This document shows, in pieces, positions 48,792 through 57,379 of a stretch of DNA of 64,000 bases. The stretch lies in the NCBI RefSeq assembly GCF_001558695.1, contig NZ_LNTU01000001.1, forward strand, positions 620,001 to 684,000. The letters are read 5' to 3'. The DNA is from Paramesorhizobium deserti (GTDB lineage: Bacteria > Pseudomonadota > Alphaproteobacteria > Rhizobiales > Rhizobiaceae). The position numbers and the translations under genes are program-made. Under the pieces are notes generated by a model. That model saw only the letters and a list, made by a program, of their open reading frames with translations. It was not told where the DNA came from and did not search any database. Position 1 is the first letter of the stretch, and each line of letters opens with the position of its first letter.

Positions 48792-49634
48792 TTAAGGCGT
48801 CACGTCCGTCTTGAACCACTTCATCGACAGCTCCTTGACGACGCCGTCGGCAAGGGCGGCCTTGATGGCGTCGTCGAGCATCGCCTTGAGCTCGGGATCG
48901 GACTGGCGCACGCCCAGCCCCTCGCCGATGCCGAAGATGGTGCCGCCGATTTCGGGGCCGCTGAAGGCCAGCTCGCCATTGGCCTTCTCGAAAGCGGAGT
49001 TCAGATAGACCGCGTCGTCGAAGGCGAGATCGATGCGGCCGGTTTCCAGATCGAGATCGCGCTCCGCGCCGGTCTTGTATTCGCGGATCGTGGCGATATC
49101 GCCGAAATTGTCATAGATGAACTTGGCATAAACGGTCGCCGCCTGGATGCCGATGGTGGCGCCCTTGAAGGCGGTACGCATGGCTTCGACGCTATCCTTG
49201 CCGCCGCTCAGGTCGGGCTCCATCTTGACCACCGTCCCCGTGCCGGGCGCATTGGTGTAGGAGCTATCCTTCGATGCGGCGAAGGCCGCGTGGGTGTGAG
49301 CGTAGGGAATGGAGAAGTCGATGATCTTCTTGCGCTCCTCGGTGATCGACAGCGCATCCATGATGACGTCGAACTTGCCGGCGTTCAGGCTGGTGATCAT
49401 GCTGTCCCAATCGGAGGCGACCAGCTTGCACTCCACCTTCATGTGATCGCAGAGATATTTAGCCAGCTCCGGCTCGAAGCCGCCGAGCGTGCCATCCGGA
49501 TTGGTCATATTCCACGGGGCGTAGGCGCCTTCCAGCGTGATGGTGACGGTCTTCCACTCCTTGGCCTGAGCCGGAGACCATGCACCCGCGGCCAGCGCAA
49601 CGGCGCCAGCCAGCAGCATCTTACAGGCATTCAT
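48792..49634 (-). CDS. Polar amino acid ABC transporter substrate-binding protein
   Basis: This 280-residue periplasmic protein of the SBP_bac_3 family has a signal peptide (MNACKMLLAGAVALAAGAWS, cleavage near AQA). The mature part has TITLEGAYAPWNMTNPDG, LGGFEPELAKYLCDHM, CKLVASDWDSMITSLNAGKF and DVIMDALSITEERK, as in lysine/arginine/ornithine and octopine binders. An aromatic residue where HisJ-type proteins contact the ligand (YAPW) is present. The ATG has AGAGGAG upstream. It is the first gene of the operon, divergent from the HutC-like regulator. Confidence 0.92.
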   Translation of the reverse strand: MNACKMLLAGAVALAAGAWSPAQAKEWKTVTITLEGAYAPWNMTNPDGTLGGFEPELAKYLCDHMKVECKLVASDWDSMITSLNAGKFDVIMDALSITEERKKIIDFSIPYAHTHAAFAASKDSSYTNAPGTGTVVKMEPDLSGGKDSVEAMRTAFKGATIGIQAATVYAKFIYDNFGDIATIREYKTGAERDLDLETGRIDLAFDDAVYLNSAFEKANGELAFSGPEIGGTIFGIGEGLGVRQSDPELKAMLDDAIKAALADGVVKELSMKWFKTDVTP

Positions 49635-49728
49635 CGATATTCTCCTCTTGGTGGTTCGGAAACTTCCTTGATGCGCCGATCTGCGCCGGCTTGGCAGCGA
49701 CTGGGGAAGCCCGGTCGGGTGCTTGAAC

Positions 49729-49742
49729 TTGTATAGGGTACC
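49729..49742. promoter_or_regulatory. Candidate HutC-type operator, site 1
   Basis: TTGTATAGGGTACC lies in the divergent region between the binding-protein gene and the GntR/HutC regulator. Its first nine bases recur at 50684. An AT-rich GGTACCATATG continuation gives partial symmetry. It is inferred to be bound by the adjacent regulator. Confidence 0.4.
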
Positions 49743-49890
49743 ATATGTCAATTATTATGGTATGCAAGAGCAAAGTATCGGATGGGAGCAGATTCTGCTT
49801 CTGCTCAAAAATCAGGCGGCGAGGAAACCGGGGAGCGGCGGCGCGAGGCAATTTCCGGGCACCGATCGGGATAACAGGAGGAAGAAATCC

Positions 49891-50637
49891 ATGCCGAACG
49901 AGAGGGGTAGCGAGAAGACCGGGGATGGCGCTCCGCTCTACGCCGGCGTGAAGCAGATGATCCTCGACCGCATTCACAGCGGCGAATGGCCTCCGAAGCA
50001 TCGCGTCCCCTCGGAGAACGAGCTCGTCGCGGAACTGGGCGTAAGCAAGATGACCGCCAACCGCGCGTTGCGCGAACTGGCGAGCGAGGGCGAACTCGTC
50101 CGCATCCAGGGCGTCGGCTCCTTCGTGGCAGAGCGCAAGGGTACTTCGGCGCTTTTCGAGGTGCGCAACATTGCCGACGAGATCGCGGAAAGGGGGCATT
50201 CGCACCTCGCCTCGGTGGTTCTGCTCCGGGAAGAAGACGCCTCCCCCTCCGTCGCGGATGCGCTGGATCTGCCGATCGGCGCAAAGGTCTTCCATTCCCT
50301 GATCGTCCATAGCGAGAACGACGTTCCCGTGCAGATCGAGGACCGCCATGTCAATCCGGAAGCCGCGCCCGCCTATCTCGAGCAGGATTTCACCGCCATC
50401 ACACCCAATGCCTATCTGACGCAGGAGGCCCCGCTCAGCGGATCCGAACATATCGTCGAGGCCACCCTGCCCGAGCCCTGGGAATGCAAGCTCCTGGTCA
50501 TCCCGCGCAACGAGCCATGCCTGACGATCCGCCGGCGCACATGGTCCTCGAAACAGGTGGTCTCCTTCGCCCGCCTCGTCTATCCCGGCACGCGCTACCG
50601 GCTGGAGACGCGCAGCGGCAAGGCCGTGGAGGAGTGA
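49891..50637 (+). CDS. GntR-family transcriptional regulator, HutC subfamily
   Basis: The 248-residue protein has an N-terminal winged HTH (GEWPPKHRVPSENELVAELG, VSKMTANRALRELASEGELV) and a UTRA ligand domain with FEVRNIADEIAERGHSH, VFHSLIVHSENDVPVQIEDR and PCLTIRRRTWSS. It is very close in pattern to HutC, the urocanate-responsive repressor of histidine use. No urocanase or other hut genes are present, so it may sense a related product. The ATG is preceded by AACAGGAGGAAG. It is divergent from the importer and ammonia-lyase-like operon. Confidence 0.92.
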   Translation: MPNERGSEKTGDGAPLYAGVKQMILDRIHSGEWPPKHRVPSENELVAELGVSKMTANRALRELASEGELVRIQGVGSFVAERKGTSALFEVRNIADEIAERGHSHLASVVLLREEDASPSVADALDLPIGAKVFHSLIVHSENDVPVQIEDRHVNPEAAPAYLEQDFTAITPNAYLTQEAPLSGSEHIVEATLPEPWECKLLVIPRNEPCLTIRRRTWSSKQVVSFARLVYPGTRYRLETRSGKAVEE

Positions 50638-50683
50638 GCGGCGGCCGGACGGCGGCAGACTTGTCGCGCAAATATCGGCTCAG

Positions 50684-50697
50684 TTGTATAGGTAACC
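50684..50697. promoter_or_regulatory. Candidate HutC-type operator, site 2 (upstream of gcd)
   Basis: TTGTATAGGTAACC shares TTGTATAGG with site 1. It lies just after the regulator gene and about 185 bases upstream of gcd. GGTAACC recurs at 50772-50778 within the perfect odd palindrome TTCGGTAACCGAA (50769-50781). It could extend the regulon to gcd; this is inference. Confidence 0.3.
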
Positions 50698-50878
50698 TTT
50701 GGTGCTGGCCCGCGGGAGCGGCAGCGACATCCGGCATATCCAGCGGGAACTCAACCTGATCCATATTGTTCGGTAACCGAAGCGTGTCCGGCTACAGCGA
50801 TTGTCAAAGACCGGTTTTGACTGCCATCATGGCGATGCGGGTGATGCCTTAAAGAACAGTTTGGACGCAACGCTCAAC

Positions 50879-53218
50879 ATGCAATTCTCAAGGAGATTGG
50901 CTTTGTTGATAAATCTTACCGCAATTCTCTTCCTCATCATCGCAATTGCCCTTGGTATCGGTGGCTCGTGGCTCGTGGCCCTCGGCGGAAGCTGGTATTA
51001 CATCATTGCGGGCATTGGCTTTTTTCTGACGGCAATTTTCCTCTTCAGGAGAAGCGCCGCCGCCTTGTGGATCTATGCGCTCGTCATCCTGGGCTCGCTC
51101 GGCTGGGCGATCTATGAAGTCGGCTTCGACTGGTGGCAGTTGGGCACGCGTGGCGGCGTCATCGTGCTGCTTGGTCTCTGGCTGTTAATCCCATGGATTT
51201 GGAGGAGGACGGGCGGCGTCCTACCGCTTGCGATCGCCGTGCTCGCCTCGCTGGCGGTGGCCGGATATTCCATATTCCAGGATCCCTACGATATCGAGGG
51301 ATCGCTGCCGACGGAGCAGGTGGCTGCCAATCCGGACCTCGGCGGCAATGTGCCGCCCGGCGACTGGCATCAATATGGCCGCACGCCCTATGGCCAGCGC
51401 TATTCCCCGCTCAACCAGATCACGCCGGAGAATGTCGGCGGGCTGCAGGTCGCCTGGACCTACCAGACCGGCGACATCAAGCAGCCGGAGGATGTCGGCG
51501 AGACCACATATCAGGTGACGCCACTGAAAGTGCGCGACACGCTCTATCTCTGCACGCCACACAACTGGGCGATCGCCCTCGATGCGGCGACCGGCAGGGA
51601 AAAATGGAAATACGACCCGAATGTCGGCTTCAACCCGGATCGCCAGCACCAGACCTGCCGCGGCGTCACATATTATGCCGATCCGGCGGCAACGCCTGGC
51701 CAGCCCTGCGCCGAGCGCGTCTATCTGCCGACCTCGGACGCGCGGCTGATCGCGCTCGATGCGGCAAACGGCCAGGTCTGCACATCCTTTGCCGACAATG
51801 GCGCGCTGCATCTCGAAGAGGGCATGCCGTACAATCCGGCCGGCTATTATTATTCAACCTCGCCGCCCGTGGCGGTGGCGGGCAAGATCATCGTCGGCGG
51901 CGCCGTCAATGACAATTATTCGATCCATGAGCAGTCCGGCGTCATCCGCGCTTTCGATATCAACACGGGTGCATTGATCTGGAACTGGGATTCGGGCAAT
52001 CCGGAGCAGACAGCGCCATTGCCTCCCGGCCAGAAATATACCGCCAACTCGCCCAACAGCTGGTCTGTATCGAGCGTGGACGAGAATCTCGGGCTCGTCT
52101 ATGTGCCGCTCGGCAACAAGGTACCCGACCAGCTCGGCATGGACCGCAGCGAGAATGTAGAGAAATATTCCTCCTCCATCGTCGCGCTCGACATCAACAC
52201 CGGCCAGGTGCGCTGGGTGAGACAGACGGTGCATCACGATCTCTGGGACATGGACGTGCCGGCCCAGCCGGTGCTCCTCGATATCACCGGGGAGGACGGG
52301 ACGGTGGTGCCGGCGCTGGTCGGCCCGACGAAGCAGGGCGACATCTATGTGCTCGACCGGCGAACCGGCGAGCCGATCATCCCGATCAAGGAAGTCCCCG
52401 CCCCCGGCGGCGCGATACCGGAGGATTTCACCGCTCCGACGCAACCTGTCTCCGGCCTCAGCTTCGAACCGCCGCCGCTGACGGAGAAGGACATGTGGGG
52501 CATCACGCTGTTCGACCAGCTCGCCTGCCGGATAGAGTTCCACCGGCTGAAATATGAGGGCCGCTATACGCCGCCCTCGCTTGAGGGAACGATCGTCTAT
52601 CCCGGCAATTTCGGCGTGTTCAACTGGGGCAGCGTGGCGGTCGATCCCGTGCGGCAGGTGATGTTCGGCATGCCGACCTATCTCGCCTTCACCTCGAAGC
52701 TGGTGCCGCGATCCGAGGTGCCGCCGCCCAGCGAAGGCACCAAGGGCAGCGAACAGGGGCTCAACCGCAATGAGGGCGCACCCTATGCCGTACTCCTCAA
52801 TCCCTTCCTGTCACCTCTCGGCATTCCCTGCGAGGCGCCGCCTTGGGGCTATGTCGCCGGGGCGGATCTGAGAACCGGCAAGATCGCCTGGAAGCACAGG
52901 AACGGCACGACGCGCGACATGACGCCGATCCCGCTGCCGTTCAAGGTCGGCGTCCCCGGCATCGGCGGCCCGATGATCACGGCGAGCGGCGTCGTCTTCC
53001 TCGGCGCAACGGTGGATGACTACATCCGCGCCTATGATCTGACGACGGGCAAGCAGCTATGGGAGGCGCGCCTGCCGGCGGGTGGCCAGGCGACACCAAT
53101 GACCTATGCCATGGAAGACGGCCGGCAGTATGTCGTCATCGTGGCGGGCGGCCATGGCTCTGTTGGCACCAAACCGGGCGACTACGTCATCGCCTATACG
53201 CTGCCGGACAACCAATAA
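50879..53218 (+). CDS. gcd: Membrane-bound PQQ-dependent glucose dehydrogenase
   Basis: Gcd oxidises aldoses to aldonolactones at the periplasmic face and reduces ubiquinone. The 779-residue protein has about five N-terminal membrane helices (residues 5-135, including GGSWLVALGGSWYYIIAGIG) and a PQQ beta-propeller starting about DWHQYGRTPYGQRYSPL. Typical segments are TLYLCTPHNWAIALDAATG, TVHHDLWDMDVPAQP, TLFDQLACRIEFH-like and GGHGSVGTKPGDY at the C terminus. ATG 50879 (MQFSRRLA) matches E. coli Gcd in layout. TTG 50903, 7 bases after AAGGAG, is a serious alternative. PQQ synthesis genes are not in this window. Confidence 0.94.
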   Translation: MQFSRRLALLINLTAILFLIIAIALGIGGSWLVALGGSWYYIIAGIGFFLTAIFLFRRSAAALWIYALVILGSLGWAIYEVGFDWWQLGTRGGVIVLLGLWLLIPWIWRRTGGVLPLAIAVLASLAVAGYSIFQDPYDIEGSLPTEQVAANPDLGGNVPPGDWHQYGRTPYGQRYSPLNQITPENVGGLQVAWTYQTGDIKQPEDVGETTYQVTPLKVRDTLYLCTPHNWAIALDAATGREKWKYDPNVGFNPDRQHQTCRGVTYYADPAATPGQPCAERVYLPTSDARLIALDAANGQVCTSFADNGALHLEEGMPYNPAGYYYSTSPPVAVAGKIIVGGAVNDNYSIHEQSGVIRAFDINTGALIWNWDSGNPEQTAPLPPGQKYTANSPNSWSVSSVDENLGLVYVPLGNKVPDQLGMDRSENVEKYSSSIVALDINTGQVRWVRQTVHHDLWDMDVPAQPVLLDITGEDGTVVPALVGPTKQGDIYVLDRRTGEPIIPIKEVPAPGGAIPEDFTAPTQPVSGLSFEPPPLTEKDMWGITLFDQLACRIEFHRLKYEGRYTPPSLEGTIVYPGNFGVFNWGSVAVDPVRQVMFGMPTYLAFTSKLVPRSEVPPPSEGTKGSEQGLNRNEGAPYAVLLNPFLSPLGIPCEAPPWGYVAGADLRTGKIAWKHRNGTTRDMTPIPLPFKVGVPGIGGPMITASGVVFLGATVDDYIRAYDLTTGKQLWEARLPAGGQATPMTYAMEDGRQYVVIVAGGHGSVGTKPGDYVIAYTLPDNQ

Positions 53219-53224
53219 AACTCG

Positions 53225-53254
53225 GCCCCGGAGGTCAATCCCTCCGGGGCTTTC
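53225..53254 (+). terminator. Rho-independent terminator of gcd
   Basis: GCCCCGGAGG and CCTCCGGGGC form a perfect 10-bp stem with loop TCAATC, followed by TTTC, 7 bases past the gcd stop codon. Confidence 0.85.
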
Positions 53255-53320
53255 AGCTTTCCGGCGACAGGCCTCGAGGTGATGGCAACCTTGGCGATGG
53301 GGTCAAGACATCGCAATTGC

Positions 53321-53441
53321 GTCATACTCGGGCCCCGACCCGAGTATCCATTCCGGACCATCGAAACTATATCCATCGTCTGATATGCGGGGGCACTACA
53401 TCGCCGTTCCGGAATGGATCATCGGATCAATTCCGATGATG
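53321..53441. repeat. Composite palindromic element between gcd and the XylX-like gene
   Basis: ATACTCGGG/CCCGAGTAT (53324-53347) forms a hairpin, and TCCATTCCGGA (53347-53357) is repeated inverted at 53408-53418. A further small dyad, ATCGG...CCGAT, follows. These nested inverted repeats fill most of the 326-base gap between convergent genes. No gene is seen here. Confidence 0.7.
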
Positions 53442-53544
53442 ACGTCAGTGGGGCGTGCCCGCCTCCCCACTGCGTCGGCTGTACGGAACGGCTTGCAGGT
53501 TGAGCGATTCATCAAAACATGAAAGACTCTAAAAAGCCGCTTCT

Positions 53545-54702
53545 TTACAGCAGCCCGCGCGCGGCGAGGTTGCGCATCAGGGCAGCGGTGCCGAAGGTCC
53601 AGGGCGGGCACTCGGTCGAAAGACGCACCGTATTGGTCAGGCTGCCGAGCTCCGGATTGGAGATGGTGACGACATCGCTCTTCTTGTGCGTGAAGCCTTC
53701 TCCGGCCACGTCGCGGTCCTCGACCGGCGCGAACAGTGTTCCCATGAAAAGCATGAAACCGTCGGGGTATTGATGGTGTGTGCCGATGGTCTGGGAGACG
53801 AGGTCGAGCGGGTCGCGGCTGATCTCCTTCATGGTGCTATGGCCCTTGAGCTCGAAACCGTCTTCACCCTTGATCATGAGATCGAGATCGGCATTGCGGA
53901 CATCATCGATCGAATAGGTCTCGTCGAAAAGGCGGATGAACGGACCGATGGCGGCGGAAGCGTTATTGTCCTTTGCCTTGCCGAGCAACAGGGCGGAGCG
54001 GCCCTCGACATCGCGCAGATTGACGTCATTGCCGAGCGTGGCGCCCTTCACCCTGCCGGAGCTGTCGACCGCCAGCACGATCTCCGGCTCGGGGTTGTTC
54101 CAGTTCGAGATCGGATGCAGCCCGACCGACGCGCCCCAGCCGACGGCGGAAAGCACCTGCGCCTTGGAAAACACCTCCGCATCCGGGCCGATGCCGACTT
54201 CCAGATATTGCGACCAGACATTCTCCTCGATCAGCGCGGCTTTCACCTTCGCCGCTTCCTGTGAACCGGCCTTCAGATTGCGCAGGCTGTCACCGATGAT
54301 CGCCGTCACGCGCTCGCGGATCTTCAGGGCAAGCGCCGGATTGCCGGCGGCCTTCTCCTCGATCACGCGCTCGATCATCGAGCGGGCGAAGGTGACGCCG
54401 CAGGCCTTTACCGCCTGCAAATCGCAAGGCGCCAGAAAATGAAACTGCGTGAGAATGCCCGTCGCCTCGACCGACTGCTCCGCCAGGTCTTCGAGAGACA
54501 GAAGCGCCTCGCCGTCTTGCGCACGGACGAACGCCGCCGGGTCGTCGCGCTCCAGGAGGTCGCGCATGGTCGGGGTCTCTTTCGAGGTGATGTCGTAAAG
54601 CACGCCGTCGCGCAGCACGACGAGGGCCGGCCCCTCCACATCCGGCCGCCAAACGCGCCCGACAAAGGTTCCGTTCTCAAATGTTTCCGCCGATATGGTC
54701 AC
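53545..54702 (-). CDS. FAH-family 2-keto-3-deoxy sugar acid dehydratase, XylX-like
   Basis: The 385-residue protein closely resembles Caulobacter XylX, 2-keto-3-deoxy-D-xylonate (arabinonate) dehydratase, which forms alpha-ketoglutarate semialdehyde in the Weimberg pathway. Matching stretches are ACGVTFARSMIERVIEEKA, NVWSQYLEVGIGPDAEVF, HPISNWNNPEPEIVLAVD (metal site Glu), LGNDVNLRDVEGRSALLLGK and HHQYPDGFMLFMGTLFAP. The C terminus WTFGTAALMRNLAARGLL is also similar. It converges on gcd. The XylD-like dehydratase is 45 kb away at 6841. No xylose dehydrogenase or semialdehyde dehydrogenase is adjacent. Confidence 0.9.
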   Translation of the reverse strand: MTISAETFENGTFVGRVWRPDVEGPALVVLRDGVLYDITSKETPTMRDLLERDDPAAFVRAQDGEALLSLEDLAEQSVEATGILTQFHFLAPCDLQAVKACGVTFARSMIERVIEEKAAGNPALALKIRERVTAIIGDSLRNLKAGSQEAAKVKAALIEENVWSQYLEVGIGPDAEVFSKAQVLSAVGWGASVGLHPISNWNNPEPEIVLAVDSSGRVKGATLGNDVNLRDVEGRSALLLGKAKDNNASAAIGPFIRLFDETYSIDDVRNADLDLMIKGEDGFELKGHSTMKEISRDPLDLVSQTIGTHHQYPDGFMLFMGTLFAPVEDRDVAGEGFTHKKSDVVTISNPELGSLTNTVRLSTECPPWTFGTAALMRNLAARGLL

Positions 54703-54800
54703 TGGCAGCGCTCCTCGAATGCCATGATTGAACCCTCCTCGATTTGAGCCTCAGTTCCAGCTCAAATCGGGACTTGTCATCGCAGAGGATACCGCTTCAT

Positions 54801-56900
54801 TCAATCCCTGGCGGTGAGAAACACCTTTCCCTTTTCCGAAATGAAGGCCGCGACTTTGCCCGCCGGCATCGGCCTGCCGGTGAGATAGCCCTGCACCTCG
54901 CCGAACTGCTCGTTCTTCAGCCGGTGGAGTTGCTGCGCCGTTTCCACGCCTTCCGCCGTGGTGGTGATGTTGAAGGCAGCGCCCAGCACCGCGACGGCCT
55001 GGATGATGGCGAGATTGCGCGTATCGACCTCAATGCCGGAGACGAAGCTGCGGTCGATCTTGATCTTGTCGAAGGGAAAAGATCTGAGATAGGAGAGCGA
55101 GGAATAGCCGGTGCCGAAATCGTCCATGGCGATACGCACGCCGAGCTCGCGCAAGCCGTAAAGCAGCTGGATATTCTGCCGGCTGTTGGACAGGAAGATC
55201 GATTCGGTGATCTCCAGCTCCAGACGATGCGGTTCGAGATCGGCTTCCTCGAGCGCCGTAACCACGCTGTCGAGCAAGCCGGGCTGGCCGAACTGCGCCG
55301 GCGAAAGGTTGACCGATATCTTGACCGATTTCGGCCAGCGCGCCGCAGTCTTGCAAGCCTCGCGGAGCACCCACTGGCCGATCCCGGCAATCAGCCCCGT
55401 CTCCTCCGCCACGGGGATGAATTCGGCGGGCGAAACCATACCGCGCTGCGGATGATGCCAGCGGATGAGCGCCTCGAAACCGGAAATGCTGTCGTCGGCG
55501 AGCGTGAAGATCGGCTGGTAATAGAGCTCGAACTGGCCTTCGGCGAGCGCCTGCCGCAGTTCGAGCGTCATGATATGGCGCTTTTCGGCCGCCAGCCGCA
55601 TGGAATGCTCGTAGAAGCGGAAGGTCGAACGGCCATCGCCCTTGGCGGCGTGGAGCGCCAGATCGGCATTGCGCAACAGGAGGTCGACCTCATCGCCATG
55701 CTTCGGCGCCAATGCTATGCCGATGCTGCAGCAGACATGCTCCTCATTGTCGCCCAGACGGAAAGGCCTGGCGAAGGTGGCCATCAGCTTTTCGGCAAAG
55801 ATGCTTATCTCGCTGGTATCGCCGCCCATGAAGACCAGGGCGAACTCGTCGCCATCGATGCGGGCGATGAAATCGTCAGGCGAGATCAGTTCGCGCAGTC
55901 GTGCGGCGACCTCGCGCAGCAGCAGATCGCCGGCCGGATGGCCCATGCTGTCATTGACCTGCTTGAAATGATCCACATCGATATAAAGCAGAGCGAAGGG
56001 TTCCGCCTCGTGCTCCTCTTTCAAGAGTTTGCCGACATGGCTGGTGAAATAGGCGCGATTGGCGAGGCCGGTGAGGGCGTCATGCATGGCGACATGCTCG
56101 ATCCGCGAGAGGATTTCCCGCTTCTCCGTCACGTCCTCCGAAAGGCCGATGAGATAGCGCGGGCGCGAACCGTCGCTGGCCGGGATGCGCCGCTTTATGC
56201 TGCGGATGATGCGTGTCTCACCGTCGGGCCGCACGATTTTCTGCTCCAGCGAGAGCACTTCGCTGCGGCGCATCGCCACCTGGTCCTGGCGATTGAGGCG
56301 GATCGCCTCGCGCTTGGGGAAAATGGCACTGGTTGTCCTGCCTAGCACCTCCGCCGGCGTGCGGCCGCTGATTTCACCGGCCGCCTCGTTGAAGAGCACG
56401 TAGCGCCCATCATCCTCCATGTCCTTGACGAAGACGCCAAGCGGCAGATTGCTCACCAGATTGTCGAGGAGCGAGCGGGTGTGATGCACCTGCTTATAGG
56501 CCTGGTTGACCTCGGTGCGGTCCTGCACGATGGCGAGAACGGCCTCGCGGCCCCTGAAGCGCACCTGCCGGCCATAGGTCAGCACGTCGATGATCTCGCC
56601 ATCGGCCTTCAGATGCTGCCAGCGCTGGGGCCGGTCGAGATCCGATTTCTCCCTGATCGCATCGAGCATGCGATCGCGCTCAGCGGGAGGGCGGATGTCG
56701 AGGACGGTCAGCTGCCGGAACTGTTCACGATCATAGCCGTAAAGCTCGATTGCCGCCTGATTGATGATGAGAAACTGCAGGGTTTGCGGATCATAAACCC
56801 ACATGGGCGTGGGATGAGTGGTAAAAAGTACCCGGAAATCCTCGTCGGTTTCTGCCGCGTCAGCCGATTCGCTGCTGCCAAGAGATTCAGAATCCATCAT
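54801..56900 (-). CDS. PAS-PAS-GGDEF-EAL cyclic-di-GMP signalling protein
   Basis: The 699-residue cytoplasmic protein has two PAS domains (about residues 20-140 and 145-265), then GGDEF and EAL domains. The GGDEF active-site loop reads RIDGDEFA rather than RxGGDEF, and no RxxD inhibitory site is visible upstream (SPDDFIAR), so cyclase activity is doubtful. The EAL part is complete: GFEALIRW, ELEITESIFL, MDDFGTGYSSLSYL, KIDRSFVSG and TAEGVET. It is therefore probably a phosphodiesterase. Start ATG has AGAGGACAG about 10 bases upstream. No membrane segments. It is monocistronic. Confidence 0.92.
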   Translation of the reverse strand: MMDSESLGSSESADAAETDEDFRVLFTTHPTPMWVYDPQTLQFLIINQAAIELYGYDREQFRQLTVLDIRPPAERDRMLDAIREKSDLDRPQRWQHLKADGEIIDVLTYGRQVRFRGREAVLAIVQDRTEVNQAYKQVHHTRSLLDNLVSNLPLGVFVKDMEDDGRYVLFNEAAGEISGRTPAEVLGRTTSAIFPKREAIRLNRQDQVAMRRSEVLSLEQKIVRPDGETRIIRSIKRRIPASDGSRPRYLIGLSEDVTEKREILSRIEHVAMHDALTGLANRAYFTSHVGKLLKEEHEAEPFALLYIDVDHFKQVNDSMGHPAGDLLLREVAARLRELISPDDFIARIDGDEFALVFMGGDTSEISIFAEKLMATFARPFRLGDNEEHVCCSIGIALAPKHGDEVDLLLRNADLALHAAKGDGRSTFRFYEHSMRLAAEKRHIMTLELRQALAEGQFELYYQPIFTLADDSISGFEALIRWHHPQRGMVSPAEFIPVAEETGLIAGIGQWVLREACKTAARWPKSVKISVNLSPAQFGQPGLLDSVVTALEEADLEPHRLELEITESIFLSNSRQNIQLLYGLRELGVRIAMDDFGTGYSSLSYLRSFPFDKIKIDRSFVSGIEVDTRNLAIIQAVAVLGAAFNITTTAEGVETAQQLHRLKNEQFGEVQGYLTGRPMPAGKVAAFISEKGKVFLTARD

Positions 56901-57379
56901 CTGGTTCTGTCCTCTTATGCATTCCCATTGTTGAACCCAGCATTCGATCGCCCCCTGCCAAATGCGTTTATGAAAACCCGCGAAGCAAAACATCAATTTC
57001 TAAATAAATAATGTTATGCTTTGATTTTGCTTGTCTTTGTCCCTTTCGCCCATCTTTGCCGGCGAGCGGCAATGCCGGACCGGGCGACAGCGGATCACAT
57101 TTTCCGGGCAGGCGCCAGCGCAAGAATCAGTGATCGGAGGCGGCTTGGAGGCCGCTTGACCTTCCCCGGTTTTGGGCCTATCTCGTCAACAGCAAAATTC
57201 GTTGGGGTGCCGAAAGGCTGAGAGGTGCTCACGCGCCAACCCATTGAACCTGATCCAGGGTAATACCTGCGTAGGGAACGGAGTTTGGCACGTCGTGGAC
57301 CGGGGATCATTCCCCTTTTGGAAGCATCATTCCATCCCGGTTCCCAGCGTTTCGAGTTCCGTTCGGGATGAGAAACGCC
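56901..57379. promoter_or_regulatory. Intergenic region and leader of the thiamine operon
   Basis: These 479 bases separate the divergent PAS-GGDEF-EAL and thiD genes. The part up to about 57197 holds no gene and is partly AT-rich near 57000, a likely promoter zone for both. The TPP aptamer is at 57198-57282. After it, GGGGATCATTCCCC followed by TTTT (57302-57319) and a longer alternative pairing of ACCGGGGA with TCCCGGTT suggest an attenuator-like expression platform. Confidence 0.55.
57198..57282 (+). ncRNA. TPP riboswitch (THI element) upstream of thiD operon
   Basis: Conserved blocks are GGGGTGCC, GGCTGAGAGGTGCTC, then AACCCATTGAACCTGATCC, GGGTAATACC and TGCGTAGGGAACGGA. The closing stem pairs TTCGTT with AACGGA. 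This is a compact, canonical TPP aptamer about 100 bases upstream of thiD. A small G/C hairpin with TTTT downstream may be the switching terminator. Confidence 0.96.
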
